Shown piece after piece: positions 20,141 through 32,747 of a stretch of DNA of 64,000 nt. The stretch lies in contig CM072527.1 of NCBI GenBank assembly GCA_036898135.1, forward strand, positions 33,616,560 to 33,680,559, in the 5' to 3' direction. Each line of letters opens with the position of its first letter. Position 1 is the stretch's first letter. This stretch comes from Oncomelania hupensis (Eukaryota > Mollusca > Gastropoda > Littorinimorpha > Pomatiopsidae). A program made the translations under genes and the position numbers. The notes beneath the pieces were generated by a model that did no database searches, was not told where the DNA came from, and was given only the letters and a program-made list of their open reading frames with translations.

Positions 20141-21090
20141 TACACTTTTTGGAATTTTGTTATTTTGTATCCATATTTACATTTCTAAAAATGTAATTCA
20201 TAAAAATAACACAATTATCCCTGTCAGACTGCAAAAGAAAAAATAATTTCTTTCATACAATGTGGGCTGGAAGTGTGATTAGAAATTCAAAAGCCTTATC
20301 AACACTGAACTTTATACAGATTTTCACTAGCTGCAACAGTATAAAAAATATTCCTTATATTGCATCAACTTTTAGTAACGCTCTAAAACTTAAAATCTTA
20401 ACCAGAATTCTTCAACTTTATCATATGTCATGCTATCTACAAAAGTAAAAACTATAATTATATCCCTATAGTATAACCTATAATTATACATATCAATTTT
20501 TACTATATTTATCTACACATTTGATTAATTTTGCAATACCCCCCCCCACCCCCACCCCTTCAAATTTTTTTTTACAAAATTCACTAACAAATTTTATCAC
20601 AACCATTTTCTTGAAGACTAGCTGTGGAATTCCTCTCCTACAAATTCTCATAATGAAACCGAAACTCTCGTTTTTCATTAAACACTGTCATTCCAAACTC
20701 GCGATACACTATTTAAATTAATTAATGAGGTAAAATGTCACTTAAATGTACAAAAACTCAACAAAGGGGTTATGAATTTACCAAATAAAAGGTGAAAAAA
20801 AAGAACTAACACACAATTACTGGTGTACAACAGAAAAGTTCAAATCAAAACATCACAATGTGAGAGGCCAACCATGAGAAAAATCTTCCAACTGTACGAT
20901 GGCCAACCATAACCAAAAATATCTTGAAACTTTGTACACGAACCAAACCATGAGGTATTAATGTCATTTAAACTAAGGAGGGAAATTTTTAAAAAATACC
21001 TGTAATTGTTTTCCCCCTGAATTTAAAAAAAAAAAATAAATACCAGAATTTCAAATAACGAAATAAATTAATAAATAAATTAATACCAGA
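20141..21090. other. AT-rich non-coding stretch
   Basis: No gene is seen. A C-rich run lies at 20539-20560. Short GGCCAACCAT-type repeats occur at 20867-20910. A 30-base segment with TTAATAAATAAATTAATACC repeats near 21060-21110. Confidence 0.5.
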
Positions 21091-21690
21091 ATTTCAAATA
21101 ACAAAATAATTTAATAAATAATAATCTGATCTGACTGACAATCCATCTACCGTATAATTGATAACTGTATGACTTCGTATTACATATTTTGCACATGCTA
21201 TCTTCCTCGCTTCAGCTAGAGATAGGATTCCTGTAGGCTTGTATGCCTCCGATGTTCTAGTATGAATTGGTACTCCTAATGCCAGTTTGATAGCTCTGCT
21301 TTCAAGACTGTGCAACTGCTTCAAATAATGTTTTAGGTGCTGAAAAATATACTTCCTGACCATAAGCCAATTTTGACCGCAGTAATGAACATGCTATATG
21401 TATTAATGTTTTAAGTGTCTTGACCCCATCATTTGCAACTAATTATTTGTAAAAGATTATAACATTTTATAGCCTTTTGCAAAAGATATTGAATATGTTT
21501 TTTCCAATTTAATTTACTTGTAAAGAATACCCCCAAACATTTTACTTCAGTTACATATTTGATCTCCTGATTTTCAATATTAAATTTAGGGTATACTTTT
21601 GGACTTTGGCCATTATTAAATAACATCATATTTGTTTTCTCATTTGAAAGTTCAAGACAATTGGTTTTCATATAAATAGCAATTGAATTT
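21091..21690 (-). mobile_element. I-like LINE, piece 4 (3' part of the RT domain)
   Basis: Minus-strand translation gives SNEKTNMMLFNNG, VKCLGVFFTSKLNWKKHIQ, LHSLESRAIKLALGVPIHT and EARKIACAKYVIRSH. This is the RT thumb and post-RT region of LINEs that also carry RNase H. It is the 3'-most piece of one LINE whose other pieces lie at 23295-24057, 29177-29591 and 31239-31754. Confidence 0.65.
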
Positions 21691-23294
21691 AATTGTGCTT
21701 GATAAATAATAATAATAATAACGGATTTTTATATAGCGGGTACTCCAGCCTATGACCAGACTCACCACGCTTTACATAGTCATTACATATAAATACATGC
21801 ACTCGATGAAACATCACTTTTGCTACAATACACCAAAAGACGGGACAGTAAAGGTACAGACTATTTACAACTATGTACATAAATTACAAAAAAGACAAAA
21901 ATAGACTATTTACAACTATGTACACAAATGACAAAAAGAAGGTAGAATAGCAAAAACCTATTCACAGCTATTTATATGCCCGGTTAGGTCCAGGAAGAAA
22001 AACAGTATAAATATTTATTTACAGCCGTGTATACACTTACGGATCAGACATAGGCAAAAGATGACAGAATGGCAGCGGGATACAAATCAATCTGAATAAT
22101 GCAGTTTGAAGAGGTGGGTTTTGAGGGCCTTTTTGAATGCTTGTGTTGATTGTATGTGGCGGATATGGGAGGGAAGGGAATTCCACTGCTTAGGTGCGGA
22201 GTAAGCGAATGCACGTTGGCCGTATGTCTTAGTGCGGGTGACGGGAACCTTGAGTGTGCGAGTGTCAGTAGAAGATCTTAAAGTGCGTGAAGGGGAGTAG
22301 ACAGACAGTAGATCAGCAAGGTAGGAAGGACAAGAATCTGTGAAGAAGTTGTGACAGAGAACAGAGAGTTTGTACTCTATGCGTGCTTGCACAGGAAGCC
22401 AGTGAAGGGAATGTAGTAGAGGTGTGATGTGATCGCGTTTCTTTGCTCGGAATACTAGTCTAGCTGCTGAGTTCTGAACCTTTTGTAGTTTGTCAATGAT
22501 GTGCTTCGGGGAGCCAGCAAGGAGAGAGTTGCAATAGTCCAGACGAGAAAGGACGAGAGCACATACTAGGGTTTTGGTGGCAGGGACTGTAAGATAGTGG
22601 CGAAAGGAGCTGATTTGGCGTATGGCCGTGTATGCAGAGCGACAGACGTTGGAGATGTGGTTGTTGAGGGACAGGTCGTCGGAAGGAATGTAGCCGAGAT
22701 TTCTTGCTGAGGATGAGAACTGAATGTTTGTTTTCCCTACTGTAAGCGATGTTGGGAGAGGCGAGAGTGAGGAGGAGGTGTTGTGTTTGTGAATGAGGAG
22801 GGCTTGGGTTTTATCATCATTAAGCTTAAGCTTGTTGAGTGTCATCTATGACTTAATGTCTCTGATGCAGTTCTCCAAAGTCTGAACAGTGGAATTAATG
22901 AGAGAGGGGGCGGTGGATTTATACAGTTGTGTGTCGTCTGCAAATGACTGACTCTCAACAGCATGCTTTCTAAGCAGGAGAAGCAGTGGCTTGGTGTACA
23001 GAGTGAATAACACCGGCCCCAAAACGGAACGCTGAGGCACGCCGCACACCAAGTCTGCTGTGCTGGAGAAACAGCCATCGACAGTGACTGCTTGTGATCT
23101 GTCAGAAAGATATGAGTGGAACCAAGCCAGGACCGAGCCAGAGATTCCAAAGTAGTGTTGAAGAGTGTTAAAGAGAATGTGATGGTCGACTGTGTCAAAG
23201 GCGGCTGAGAGGTCTAATAAGGTGAGAACGGAGACGTTACCATTATCTAAGGCAAGCAACAGATCGTATGCTTTGATACACTGTCTGTACATGC
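21691..23294 (-). mobile_element. L2/CR1-like LINE, 5'-truncated, nested in the I-like LINE
   Basis: Two adjacent minus-strand frames (23292-22846 and 22845-22087) encode most of a reverse transcriptase. The first has LLDLSAAFDTVDHHILFNT, GVPQRSVLGPVLFTLY and FADDTQLYKS. The second has LSRLDYCNSLLAG, KLQKVQNSAARLVFRAKKRD and PKQWNSLPSHIRHIQS. They meet at a stop and frame change near 22843. The 3' end has ATATAAAAATCCG and an (ATT)n tail, typical of this group. The endonuclease is missing through 5' truncation. Confidence 0.8.
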
Positions 23295-24057
23295 TTTATT
23301 TCATAGAGGAATGTTTTTCTTTTTAATGACACATTTATCTATAGAGCAATATTATCGGCATATTGAACTAGTTGATAATTTTTATTAATGTGTTTCGGGA
23401 GGTCATGTATCAATATATTAAAAAGTATCGGAGATATTATCGCCCCTTGTGGAATACCCATATTTGTTTCAAAATATGAAGAATGTATTGTTTACTTTAA
23501 CTGCAATTCTCCTATCTAACAGAAAAGTGGTAATATATTTATATATGATACCTGAAAGGCCAATTATTTTTACCTTGAGTAATAAGCGAGCACGCCATAC
23601 TCTGTCGTATGCTTTCCGGATATCAAAGAAAGTAGATAAAACCCCTTTTCTTCTGGCGAATTGTTATTTTATATTTGTAGAGTTTTACCAGGTGTTCTAC
23701 AGTACTTCTTCCTTTTTGAAAACCAGCTTGGTTATAGGGGATTACATTATTTTTTGGCAGTAATATACTAGCCTATTGAGTACAATTTTTTCCATGACTT
23801 TACTAACATGTGATGTTAAAGCATCAGGTTTGTAATTTTCAGTATTTGTTCTTGATTTTTTGCTTTTTAAAATTGGAATAATAATTGAACTTTTCCAAAT
23901 GTTAGGCATAATTCCAGTGTACCAACATTTTTTAAACATTAAGTGTAAGTAATGGATCCATTTATTTGGAAGATGCTGTAATAATGTGTAAGATATATCG
24001 TCAGGACCAATGGCAGATTGTTTTTAGTTTTAAAACTTTCAATGGCTTCTCTTACCT
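23295..24057 (-). mobile_element. I-like LINE, piece 3 (RT core)
   Basis: Minus-strand frames give REAIESFKTKN, WKSSIIIPILKSKKSRTNTENYKP, VMEKIVLNRLVYYC, and an RT catalytic region reading YADN where YADD is expected. The altered box and several frame breaks show decay. It joins 21091-21690 once the nested LINE is removed. Confidence 0.65.
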
Positions 24058-24740
24058 TGTCACGTCCCGACTGCCTGAACAGCGGTTCGACAATGCGTGC
24101 ACTTCCACACGAGAAAAACCCAACACCTAAATACACTCTAAGAGACAAGACCAGAAGTTGACAAGACAATTTCTTTATTTCACTCACACATCCACACTCA
24201 AAATTAACTCCCTTTTCCCCCTTCCCAAACCTTCCAACCCTTACCAACCCTCAGCCCCACTAATACAACCCAAAACTATACATAAAACGATTAATCACTC
24301 AAAATAATAATGATAATCTAAATCAAAATTGAAAATAAATAATTAACTACAGAATGTACAAAAGATTTATAATAACTATGTTTGGTTCAGCTTACTATGA
24401 ACAAGGTAAATAAATGCAAGCAATTGCTTTAATTCTTTATATATTTCCAACCTTATTCCACTTAAAGTTTAAATAGCTGATAACAACTCTTTTCTACTAC
24501 ATAAAACAATAAAGAAAATTTATATTTTATACAAAAGAGAATTTATGGGAAAATTATGCAAACTATTACTAATACTGTTCTGGCGAAATAATTCCCCCAG
24601 ACAAACTACATGTATACATCACAACGGAAAACGATGCTTAACGTCCTATTGCATCAGCGTGAAGGACGATCACCACCTCGCCACCCTGACAACAATGAAC
24701 ATCATCATCATATCAAAAATAAAATCCTACGGATCTTTAT

Positions 24741-24935
24741 GTTGTTTGTAGATTATAGTTACATGACACTTTCGCATATAGGTGACTACTGGACCGATTT
24801 ATACTGACACCAGCGGGCCAGTTGTTGGTAAAGGGGAAAATAATATGATCACACGTTGACCAATCCGGGATTCGAACCAGCGACCTTTCGGTTACTAGCA
24901 AGACGCTCTTACCAACTGAGCTACCCGGCCCCTAC
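24741..24935 (-). mobile_element. tRNA-derived SINE (Thr-like head) with 16-bp target duplication
   Basis: On the minus strand the head reads GGTAGCTCAGTTGGTAAGAG (A box region) and GGTTCGAATCCCGG (B box). The putative anticodon loop CTAGTAA gives AGT, a Thr anticodon. The body contains GTATAAATCGGTCCAGTAG and TAATCTACAAAC near the end. It is flanked by TCCTACGGATCTTTAT (24725-24740 and 24936-24951). It is not a functional tRNA gene because it lacks a closed acceptor stem and has a SINE body. Confidence 0.85.
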
Positions 24936-25524
24936 TCCTACGGATCTTTATTGGTTGGGATTAAATTTGCGTCCCCAACACCAAAGCGTATAGGGGACGA
25001 GAAATTAAAAAAGATATCAAGGGAACCCCAGGGGCGGGGAAATTAAATGTTTCCATTAAAATTTCAGGATCACTTGTAAAAACGGGGGGGGGGGGGGGGG
25101 GGGGGGAGGGATAAAAACCACCTACGGGAAGGGGCACAGGCACACAAGTCTCTCACACGCACCTTAAGACTAAATAACAGGGGGGTTTGTGAAACCCGAA
25201 CCCAGACTAAAAATATAGGAGGCCAACTAAGGCCATCTAGGCCGGACAAGCCGGTATGGATAAATTTAATAAACACAAATAAGGCATAGAAAGCTAAAAC
25301 TGATAGTAAAATGACGAGCCAACTAAGGCCGCCACAGGCCAAACAGGCCAGCAAATAATTTGCAGAATTTAAGAATAGTTAAGATTGTGATAAGTTTAAA
25401 ACAACTTTGAATGTACATGGGTCACCTAAGACCCGATATCAACAGCTAATTTAATGTTAAAATAACAAACAGATTTATTCTAACCTAAAATAATATAAGT
25501 TAGAATAAAATGTAACGGGGGCAG

Positions 25525-25824
25525 CCCACGGCAATTGTTAGCCATAGTACGGACTCCCCAGCGAATGAACAACACGACTCCCGGCAATTTACAGCCATGG
25601 TATGAGCTCGCGACAGCTGCAAGTTAGCCAAAAGTTCGCACACGTTACATTATAAAAAGTTACTGATAAAATTACACATGAGTGTGTATAAAAAATGCCC
25701 ACAGCAACAGGTGGCCATGTCCTGGTCGGAAAACACCCACAGCATCACGGCCATACGGGTGCCAACAACAAGATAGGGGAGCTAGCAAGAAGCTAGTATG
25801 AGAGACCCCCGGCAATAGTAGCCA
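25525..25824 (+). repeat. Degenerate recurring motif CCC(A/G)CGGCAAT-N4-AGCCAT
   Basis: Five related occurrences lie at about 25525, 25580, 25698, 25736 and 25807, each roughly 20 bases and ending GCCAT. Spacing is irregular (38-118 bases). The function is unknown. The surrounding 24960-27200 sequence also shows two related blocks (about 25000-25140 and 27030-27150) sharing AACCCCAGGGG, AATTAAATGT and GATAAAAA. Confidence 0.4.
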
Positions 25825-28000
25825 TGGACCTAATTAATCTCGAGTAATATACAAATATATCGCCAAGTGGACAAGATGGCAACTAAAGAGAGCAACAACG
25901 GGAGATCTAGAGGTCACTCGCCACCTCAGACCGGTAGATGCATCGGGCCGCCAAGAGTAACAGGCTGGGCTCTGAAGACGTGGCATAAGTAATAAAATCA
26001 GACATGTAAGGACGGATCTTTAAGTTAGTTAATTTGTTAGATTATAGTCCCCGGACACTTACGCATATATGGGACTTAACTAAGATAGCATTATAAAATT
26101 TAAAACATGATAAAAACATACACACACAACATCCAACCTTACTATAAAATGGTTAAAAGCGTTTATAAAACTTAAAAGTATATTGGCGAGCGGAAATAAC
26201 CGGGCGCCATAACTAAGTGAAAGCCGAAGCAAGTACACCGTAAATTCATTAAGATAAAACATAGGAGGTCCAGTGTACCAAAACGTTTATAGACATTCAA
26301 ATAACTGTAGAGATACTAAGCCCTACAACATTCAAAGGATTCAAAGGGCGAACGGCCGAGTGAGAAAACCCCAGCACGACCATCGGTATGAATCCATAAC
26401 ATATATAGTTTTTAAGATATAACCGTACAGATAAAAGTTTTATAACTAAAATGGCTTAAAATAAAGTTACATTAAAATTTGGACTGAATTATGTACAAAC
26501 ATAATCAGATTACCAACAAATTGCCGGTGCATTCAGAACCCTGGATGCACACCAATAGCGTACGAGATACCTTAACGTTAAAGGAGAGAGTTCCCGTCAG
26601 GCCGAGGACCCAGGACATAATTGAATAGTTACATACCATATAACTGTGCAAGCTGCAAAATTCAAATATTATTAACTAATGAAAATAAAAAAAGATAAAG
26701 CTATAACTATTATCATTAACGAACAGCAAGCTTGCAACCAGCGTTTGTGTGTTTATGAAATGCAAAGTATACAAACCAATAGTTGAAAACAGGAAACAAA
26801 AGCAAACAGGCCATGTGCAGTCCAGACTGTAAAGCAGGATCAACATCACTTCTGGCAAACAAAAAATCATACAAATTGTACACATAAACAATTTGATATT
26901 GATAAAAACATAGTTACAAAATTATAAGCAAATGTATACGAAGACCAGGTCAATTTATATGCACATTACGTCTGGTCCGACAGATCATGAATTTTGTACC
27001 AACTAATAATATTGAAAATTATTTTTCTTTTATGGGTGTAAAATTTATGGGGAAGGACAGAAATTAGGGGGAACCCCAGGGGAAAGACAAAATTAAATGT
27101 GATAATTTGTAAAAAAGGGGCAACAGGATAAAAAGCAGCCGGCACAGGGATCAATTCAAATGAATAAAGTTGTGAAGACAAACACTAAATAGACCTTCGA
27201 AGCTAACAGACAACAGGCGCTATGGCATAAAAACTAAACAGGCAAAAGTGAAAATATTATATTTATTTGAGATGCAATGAATGTTCCGAAACAGCATCAA
27301 AATGAAAACAAACAAACAAAAAAACAAAAAAAGCAACCACTCTAAACATTTCCCCGCGTTCAGGAGACTCCCGCTCTTTAAATGAAAAACCCGACTTCTG
27401 TTATTTAAAAAAAAAAAAAACTAAAAAGATTAAAATAAACAGATAACAAAACTGGGCAAGGCTTTAAACATCACTTGTCATCAGATAAGCCGAAACAAGT
27501 AAAACAAAAGTAAAAGCCAGATCAACATAAGAAGCCAATATGGTTTAATAAAAGATCAATTAACAGTGTCAGTCAAAAGAAAAGCCCGAAAGTACATGAT
27601 TTATCTATACGTGTTACAAAGTAATACAACAAAAAACATAAGGAACTTTTTTAAATCAAACACGAGATACATATAGCTACAAGAAAGGTTAAGTTATAAA
27701 GTATAGGGCTAAATGTAAACAGAGATGAAAAATTTTACAGAAAAAGAACAGTAAAATACATAACCAATAAAATAACCAATTTTAAAAAAAATGTTGCAAA
27801 GTGTTAAATGTTCTAAAACAAAAAACTCATAATAAAACAAACAACAAAAAAATATCAATAAAAAGTAAGTAAAAAATACCAAACAGGTAAACAAACAATA
27901 AATAACATCTTTTCAAGAAATATATCATTTAAAAAACACATAAAAAATGTCAAAAAACAATAACATCATAAATAGGTTGAGTCGAGAATAATGTCCAATT
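25825..28000. other. AT-rich interior of the 24.06-29.18 kb insertion
   Basis: No gene or recognisable domain was seen on either strand. A patch at 26012-26075 resembles the tail side of the SINE (GGATCTTTAAG, TTAGATTATAG, CACTTACGCATATA), suggesting an older relative. Confidence 0.4.
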
Positions 28001-29176
28001 GTCACAGCACCCACCTAGGTCACACAGTCAGTGATCGATGGTTTAGTACATCTGAACCCACATGATACAACATAACACACAGTACATCACACAATCCTCC
28101 GTCTAACGGTACTCCCCCAACATCACACGCATTCTTGACCATTCTTCCTGTCATTACTTCTGTCATTGCACAAATGCAACTTCATTCTCCTCCTCCCTGT
28201 CATTCTTCGCTATATGACAGCGAATTTCTACATTTACTTACAAGCGTTTAATTTATAATTCATTTTAGAAAAATCCTACTCTCTCTCTCTGGTATTTATG
28301 TAACGAATATATATACGGTATGAAACATAAAAATTAAATCAAAGAAAATATAATCAATTATCCGTCCACACTCACATTCACTACCAGCCCCCGAACGATA
28401 TGGCCAACTGAGAAATTGAAACAGGCGACTTACGATACCAGTGGTAACCTCCGGCCCGATGGAGACACAGACAGACAAACGACGAAGCACAGACACTCAG
28501 GCACGGTGATAGTCAAGGTGAGAACAGGCACATGGATGACAAAGGCGGCGTCACAGGGCACTCGACATTGCACGTAGACAATTCGAATTACATCGCAAAC
28601 AGCAGTTGTTTAAATTGACTTAGGTTTATAAAGTTCAACAAACACTCCCACAGTGCTCCTTTAATAGACCTCCTCTTCCGCCTAAGCTCCTTTCTTATTG
28701 ACAGTTTGCTGAGAAAACTTCTTCACAGAAACTGCCACTAACTGACACCTTGAAAACTCAGATCCACTGTACTTTCCTTTACACCGGTCTCTACTACAAC
28801 GTGATGTGGAAAAGCTCTCCTTCCTACCAAAATAGGTAGTGCAAGGGGTTTTATACGGCTATCTAAGAATGTTCTCGAATAGACTCATTTCAATTATAAT
28901 TCGCTTCTAGAAACATTCGCGATTCCAGCACGCCTTTCACACATAGTAAATCACATGGCAGCGATCAATCTTCTCATAAAAAAAATAGCCAACTACTGTT
29001 TTCCAAAACTAGTACGCTCTAGCACGGGCGTGACTCACTCACTACTTTTATTAATTACAAACTTAATTAATTTATCCCAGTACTCTCCCCTCCTACAGTA
29101 ACTTTTAACCTCTATGTACAGGCTGATGACTAAACTATATACATAGGCACACGACTGTAAACTGCGTAGCGTGACA

Positions 29177-29591
29177 TACCTGATTTATTGTAATATCTCC
29201 ATTTATTACATTACTATTGTCATGATTTGACTCTTTGTACTCAGCTGACAATTCAGCTGCTTGTCTAGACTTTAAATCATTGGAAGATAAATTAGCAACA
29301 TTACTTGCATGTTCAAAAACTTCATCAAAAGCTTCTGCTTTTTCAATTAAAGAGGCAAACTCCTTATTATACAGTTTCACCGGACAAGTAGGTAAATTAT
29401 AGCCATTTTTTATCTGTTATAATTTTTTCCAAGTTTTAAGTGTATCACTGTGATCAGAAATTTCTTTTGATTAAAATGTTATCCATGTAGTTTTTTCTCT
29501 TTAACAGCATTTTCACATTCATAATGTCACCATATATTACCTTTATGCTTGTTATTTTTTGTTCTTTTTATAATTGGTATTGACTCTGTTG
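29177..29591 (-). mobile_element. I-like LINE, piece 2 (between endonuclease and RT)
   Basis: The minus strand from 29380 encodes KLYNKEFASLIEKAEAFDEV and SNVINGDITINQV, the pre-RT linker of the same LINE. The frame continues into REAIESFKTKN on the other side of the 24058-29176 insertion. The 5' side ends at the 13-bp duplication used by the RTE insertion. Confidence 0.6.
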
Positions 29592-31238
29592 TATCTGGCA
29601 AACTCTGATCTTTACAACCATACACCAAATGGAGACCCATCAGTTCTAGCATGTCCCGAGAACACAAAAGAAGAAGAAATCCTCCCAATTCTCCGGGAAG
29701 AAGTTGAGGCAGCAGTGCAATCGCTGAAGAAAGGGAAGTCAGCGGGAGTGGACAACATACCCGCGGAACTGCTACAAGCAGGAGGAGAAGCGATGATTGA
29801 TGCCCTCACCATTATCTGTAACAAGATCTGGCAGAGTGGGGAGTGGCCTACACCATGGACCCAGTCGCTTGTCATCACTCTTCCCAAAAAAAGGTAACCT
29901 TCAGGAGTGTGAAAATTACCGCACCATCAGCCTCATCAGCCATCTCAGCAAGGTCCTCCTGAAAATAATACTCAACAGGTTGAAACCCCAAGCTGAACAA
30001 ATCATAGCTGAAGAACAAGCTGGATTCAGGGCAGGGCGAAGTACCACTGAACAGATTTTCAACATCAGAATAATCTGTGAGAAATACCTACAGCACCAAC
30101 AACATCTATATCATGTGTTCATAGACTTCAAGAAGGTGTTTGACCGAGTCTGGCATGCAGCTCTATGGGCAAAAATAAAAGTGTACAACATCAGCCCTAA
30201 CATTATTGAAGTCATCAAAAGCCTGTATGACAAGGCTACCAGTGCAGTCCTCCATAACAGCGTCATCGGGAACTGGTTCAGAACAACAATTGGTGTGTGT
30301 CAGGGATGGGATGCCTACTCTCTCCAACACTCTTCAACATCTTCCTAGAGCGCATCATGTCAGATGCCCTTGCAGATCACGAAGGCACAGTCAGCATAGG
30401 GGGTAGAGCAATCTCCAATCTTCGTTTTGCGGATGACCTTGATGGATTGGCTGGAGAGGAACAAGAACTTGAACAGCTGGTACAGAGACTTGACACCACC
30501 TCCAGAGCCTATGGAATGGAAATAAGTGCAGAGAAGACCAAAATGATGACCAACAACACCAATGGCATCAACACGGACATCAAAGTCCAAGGCCTATCCC
30601 TCAACGCAGTGCATAGCTTCAAATATTTAGGAGCCATTGTATCAGACAATGGGTCCCGACAGAAAGTCCTCTCCAGGATCGCACAAACAATTGCTGCCCT
30701 GACAAGGTTGAAGCCCATTTGGTAAGAGCTAGAGGGCATTCAGTCTACATTCCAAAGTAAGGCTGCTGCGCTCCCTTGTCATCTCCATCTTCCTATATGC
30801 TTGCGAAGCATGGACCCTCACAGCAGATCTCCAACGAAGAATGCAAAGCATGGAGTTGAGGTGCTACAGAAGACTTCTGGGCATTTCCTAAACCCAACAC
30901 ATCACCAACGACGAAGTCCGACAGACCATCACACAAGCTATTGGATAACACGATGACCTGCTCACAGTGGTGAAGAAACGGAAACTCCGATGGTATGGCC
31001 ACGTCACCAGATCATCAGGCCTTGCAAAGACCATTCTGCAAGGCACAGTGCAAGGAGGTAGAAGAAGAGGGAGACCGAAAAAGAGGTGGGAGGACAACAT
31101 TCGAGAATGGACTGGTTTGACACTGAGCGAAGCCATCAGGGCCGCTGAGGACAGAGAAAGATGGAGTATGCTGGTTAAACGATCATCTGTGGTGCCCCTA
31201 CGACCTCCGGGTTACGGGACAGGATAGGATAGGATAGG
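29592..31238 (+). mobile_element. RTE-like LINE, 5'-truncated, with 13-bp target duplication
   Basis: It is flanked by ATTGACTCTGTTG (29579-29591 and 31239-31251). It is the longest RTE copy here. Its frames give KKGKSAGVDNIPAELLQAGG, ENYRTISLISHLSK, EEQAGFRAGRSTTEQIFN, FADDLDGLAGEEQ, SFKYLGAIVSDNGS, HVTRSSGLAKTILQGTVQGG and RRGRPKKRWEDNIREW. It ends with a GGATAGGATAGGAT tail. At least three frame breaks (near 29890, 30310 and 30724) make it inactive. Confidence 0.85.
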
Positions 31239-31754
31239 ATTGACTCTGTTGCTGCTGCCATTATGTGTTCACTAAATTCACAATATATGTTATTTATGTC
31301 ATTGTCATGTATAAAACTATCATCACAAGTTTCTAATAATAATTTATATCTACCCCTGTCAGCGCAATTTTAAGAAAATTTTGGAATAGCATCTTTTTCT
31401 TCTTCACAATGTGGTCCTTCCTTAAAAGAAATAACAATAGGAAGTTGATAACTTCCTAAAGAGTCATATTCTAAATCCCAGATTCAATCCTCTGCCAAAT
31501 CGGGCGATACAAAGGTTAAATCAATGGCATAAGGTTGATGATTAAGAGAGTCTGTTATTCTTGTTGGACGACCATCATTCAATAATATCAAACCAGAGTT
31601 CAAAATATTCTCCACAAAGGTTTTGTTCGTAACATGATTACACTGTTTATCCCAGAGTGGACAATGACAGTTAACGTCTGCAGTTATGATACACTTCTGG
31701 TTGGTATCAATACTATTTCTCCAATCACTGTTCACATCAGACAGGCCTTTGGAA
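31239..31754 (-). mobile_element. I-like LINE, piece 1 (endonuclease)
   Basis: Minus-strand residues include DVNSDWRNSIDTNQKCIITA, DVNCHCPLWDKQC and YAIDLTFVSPDLAED, an endonuclease-like domain of an I-type LINE. It is cut at 31754 by an alpha-2 element. A longer copy of the same region is at 52752-53416. Confidence 0.7.
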
Positions 31755-32130
31755 TTTTGGACGCTTTCTGCCAAATGGTCACTGGGGCTTCCTATGATGT
31801 TATTATTTGGCAATGTAGGCATTTTATATGTATGAGTTTTGTTGATATTTTCTAATGATGTTTGTATTCTTTTTTTTTTTAAACGGAAGTTCGATAAATT
31901 AGAGTATAGCCTCAGCGCCCCCTGCGTGGGATGGCTTTATTGTAAAGTAACAGGCTGGTGGAGTGCCTTCAGTGTTACCATTAGGGTTGTTTCAGCAGAT
32001 CTTTTATGCGGATCAGGGGTGAGTACTCTTTCAGCCAAGTTGTAGTCTTGATTTTGTGGTCCGGATTCGGCTATTTGCACTCCACTGGACCCTGTAAGCA
32101 ATGAATAACTAACTAACTAAGTCTTTTTGA
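31755..32130 (+). mobile_element. Alpha-family subfamily 2 fragment upstream of gene copy B
   Basis: It starts at TTTTGGACGCTTTCTGCC and ends CCACTGGACCCTGTAAGCAA, TGAATAACTAACTAAC. The 5' TATA region is missing. The same element, but full length, sits upstream of copy C (54933-55545). Confidence 0.7.
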
Positions 32131-32460
32131 GATATAAAGCAAAAATATTTAAGCAAAGAATTGATCTTCGCGACCTTGACATTTGAGAAGGAGCCAATGC
32201 GATAAGCACAGGAATCTGGACACTTCCCCTGGTAATGTTGCTATAAAGTGTGGTTCTTAAAAATAAAATGCAAAGGACCGACATACGGACGTTTCCCGAC
32301 TATTTCAAAGTATTTCCAGATAAGTGTGGACATTTAAAATAAATACTGTGAACCTTTGTGTTTGGGAATACTATTGAATGTCTGAAATTATAGCTAATCT
32401 CGGGTTTAATGTTGGTTTGATGGTGGTCTTTGCCCACTTGGCGTTGCCACAGAGCTCCAC
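32131..32460. other. Upstream flank of gene copy B
   Basis: This single-copy-like sequence is nearly identical to 55546-55896 upstream of copy C. No coding content is seen. It may hold promoter elements and the first non-coding exon, which would end at the GTAAGT donor at 32461. Confidence 0.5.
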
Positions 32461-32670
32461 GTAAGTTTAGGAATGAGTCATACAGTCTGTGCCACAGGCG
32501 CTTGTATCTGGATACGCGAGCGCATATGCCTGTGGCGGCTCTCCCTTTGGTTATCTAAGGAAATGCGTCAAAGGCATAGGCGCTCGCGTATCCACATACA
32601 AGCGCCTGTGGTCTGTGTCCACCCCTCCCCTCCTATTCCCCCTCCTCCCTGTATATGACTACTTCAACAG
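32461..32670 (+). other. Candidate 5'UTR intron with hairpin, copy B
   Basis: Donor GTAAGT is at 32461 and the acceptor CAG ends at 32670 after a long pyrimidine tract. The 39-base inverted-repeat arms lie at 32493-32531 and 32572-32610. Structure and offsets match copies A and C. Confidence 0.45.
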
Positions 32671-32747
32671 TTGAATTTGAGCTACTTCTTGTGTGCTTGT
32701 GTCCTTCGCTATCGCTGTACCAAGGTCTGCGTTCGCTGCCTGGAAAG

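Larger units (their letters stand above)
24058..29176. mobile_element. Non-coding LTR-type insertion bounded by TACCT duplications
   Basis: The segment starts TGTCACGTCC, ends TAGCGTGACA, and is flanked by TACCT on both sides (24053-24057 and 29177-29181). It splits a LINE frame that reads on across it. The termini resemble the Gypsy LTR ends here. The two ends are not long direct repeats of each other, and I see no gag or pol. It may be a solo LTR enlarged by later insertions, including the SINE at 24741-24935, or a non-autonomous element. The interior is AT-rich with a poly-G run at 25085-25107. Confidence 0.5.

Noticed and set aside
24855..24935. Functional tRNA-Thr gene on the minus strand
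   Set aside because: It has A and B boxes and an AGT-like anticodon loop but no matching 3' acceptor strand. It continues into a SINE body with target duplications.
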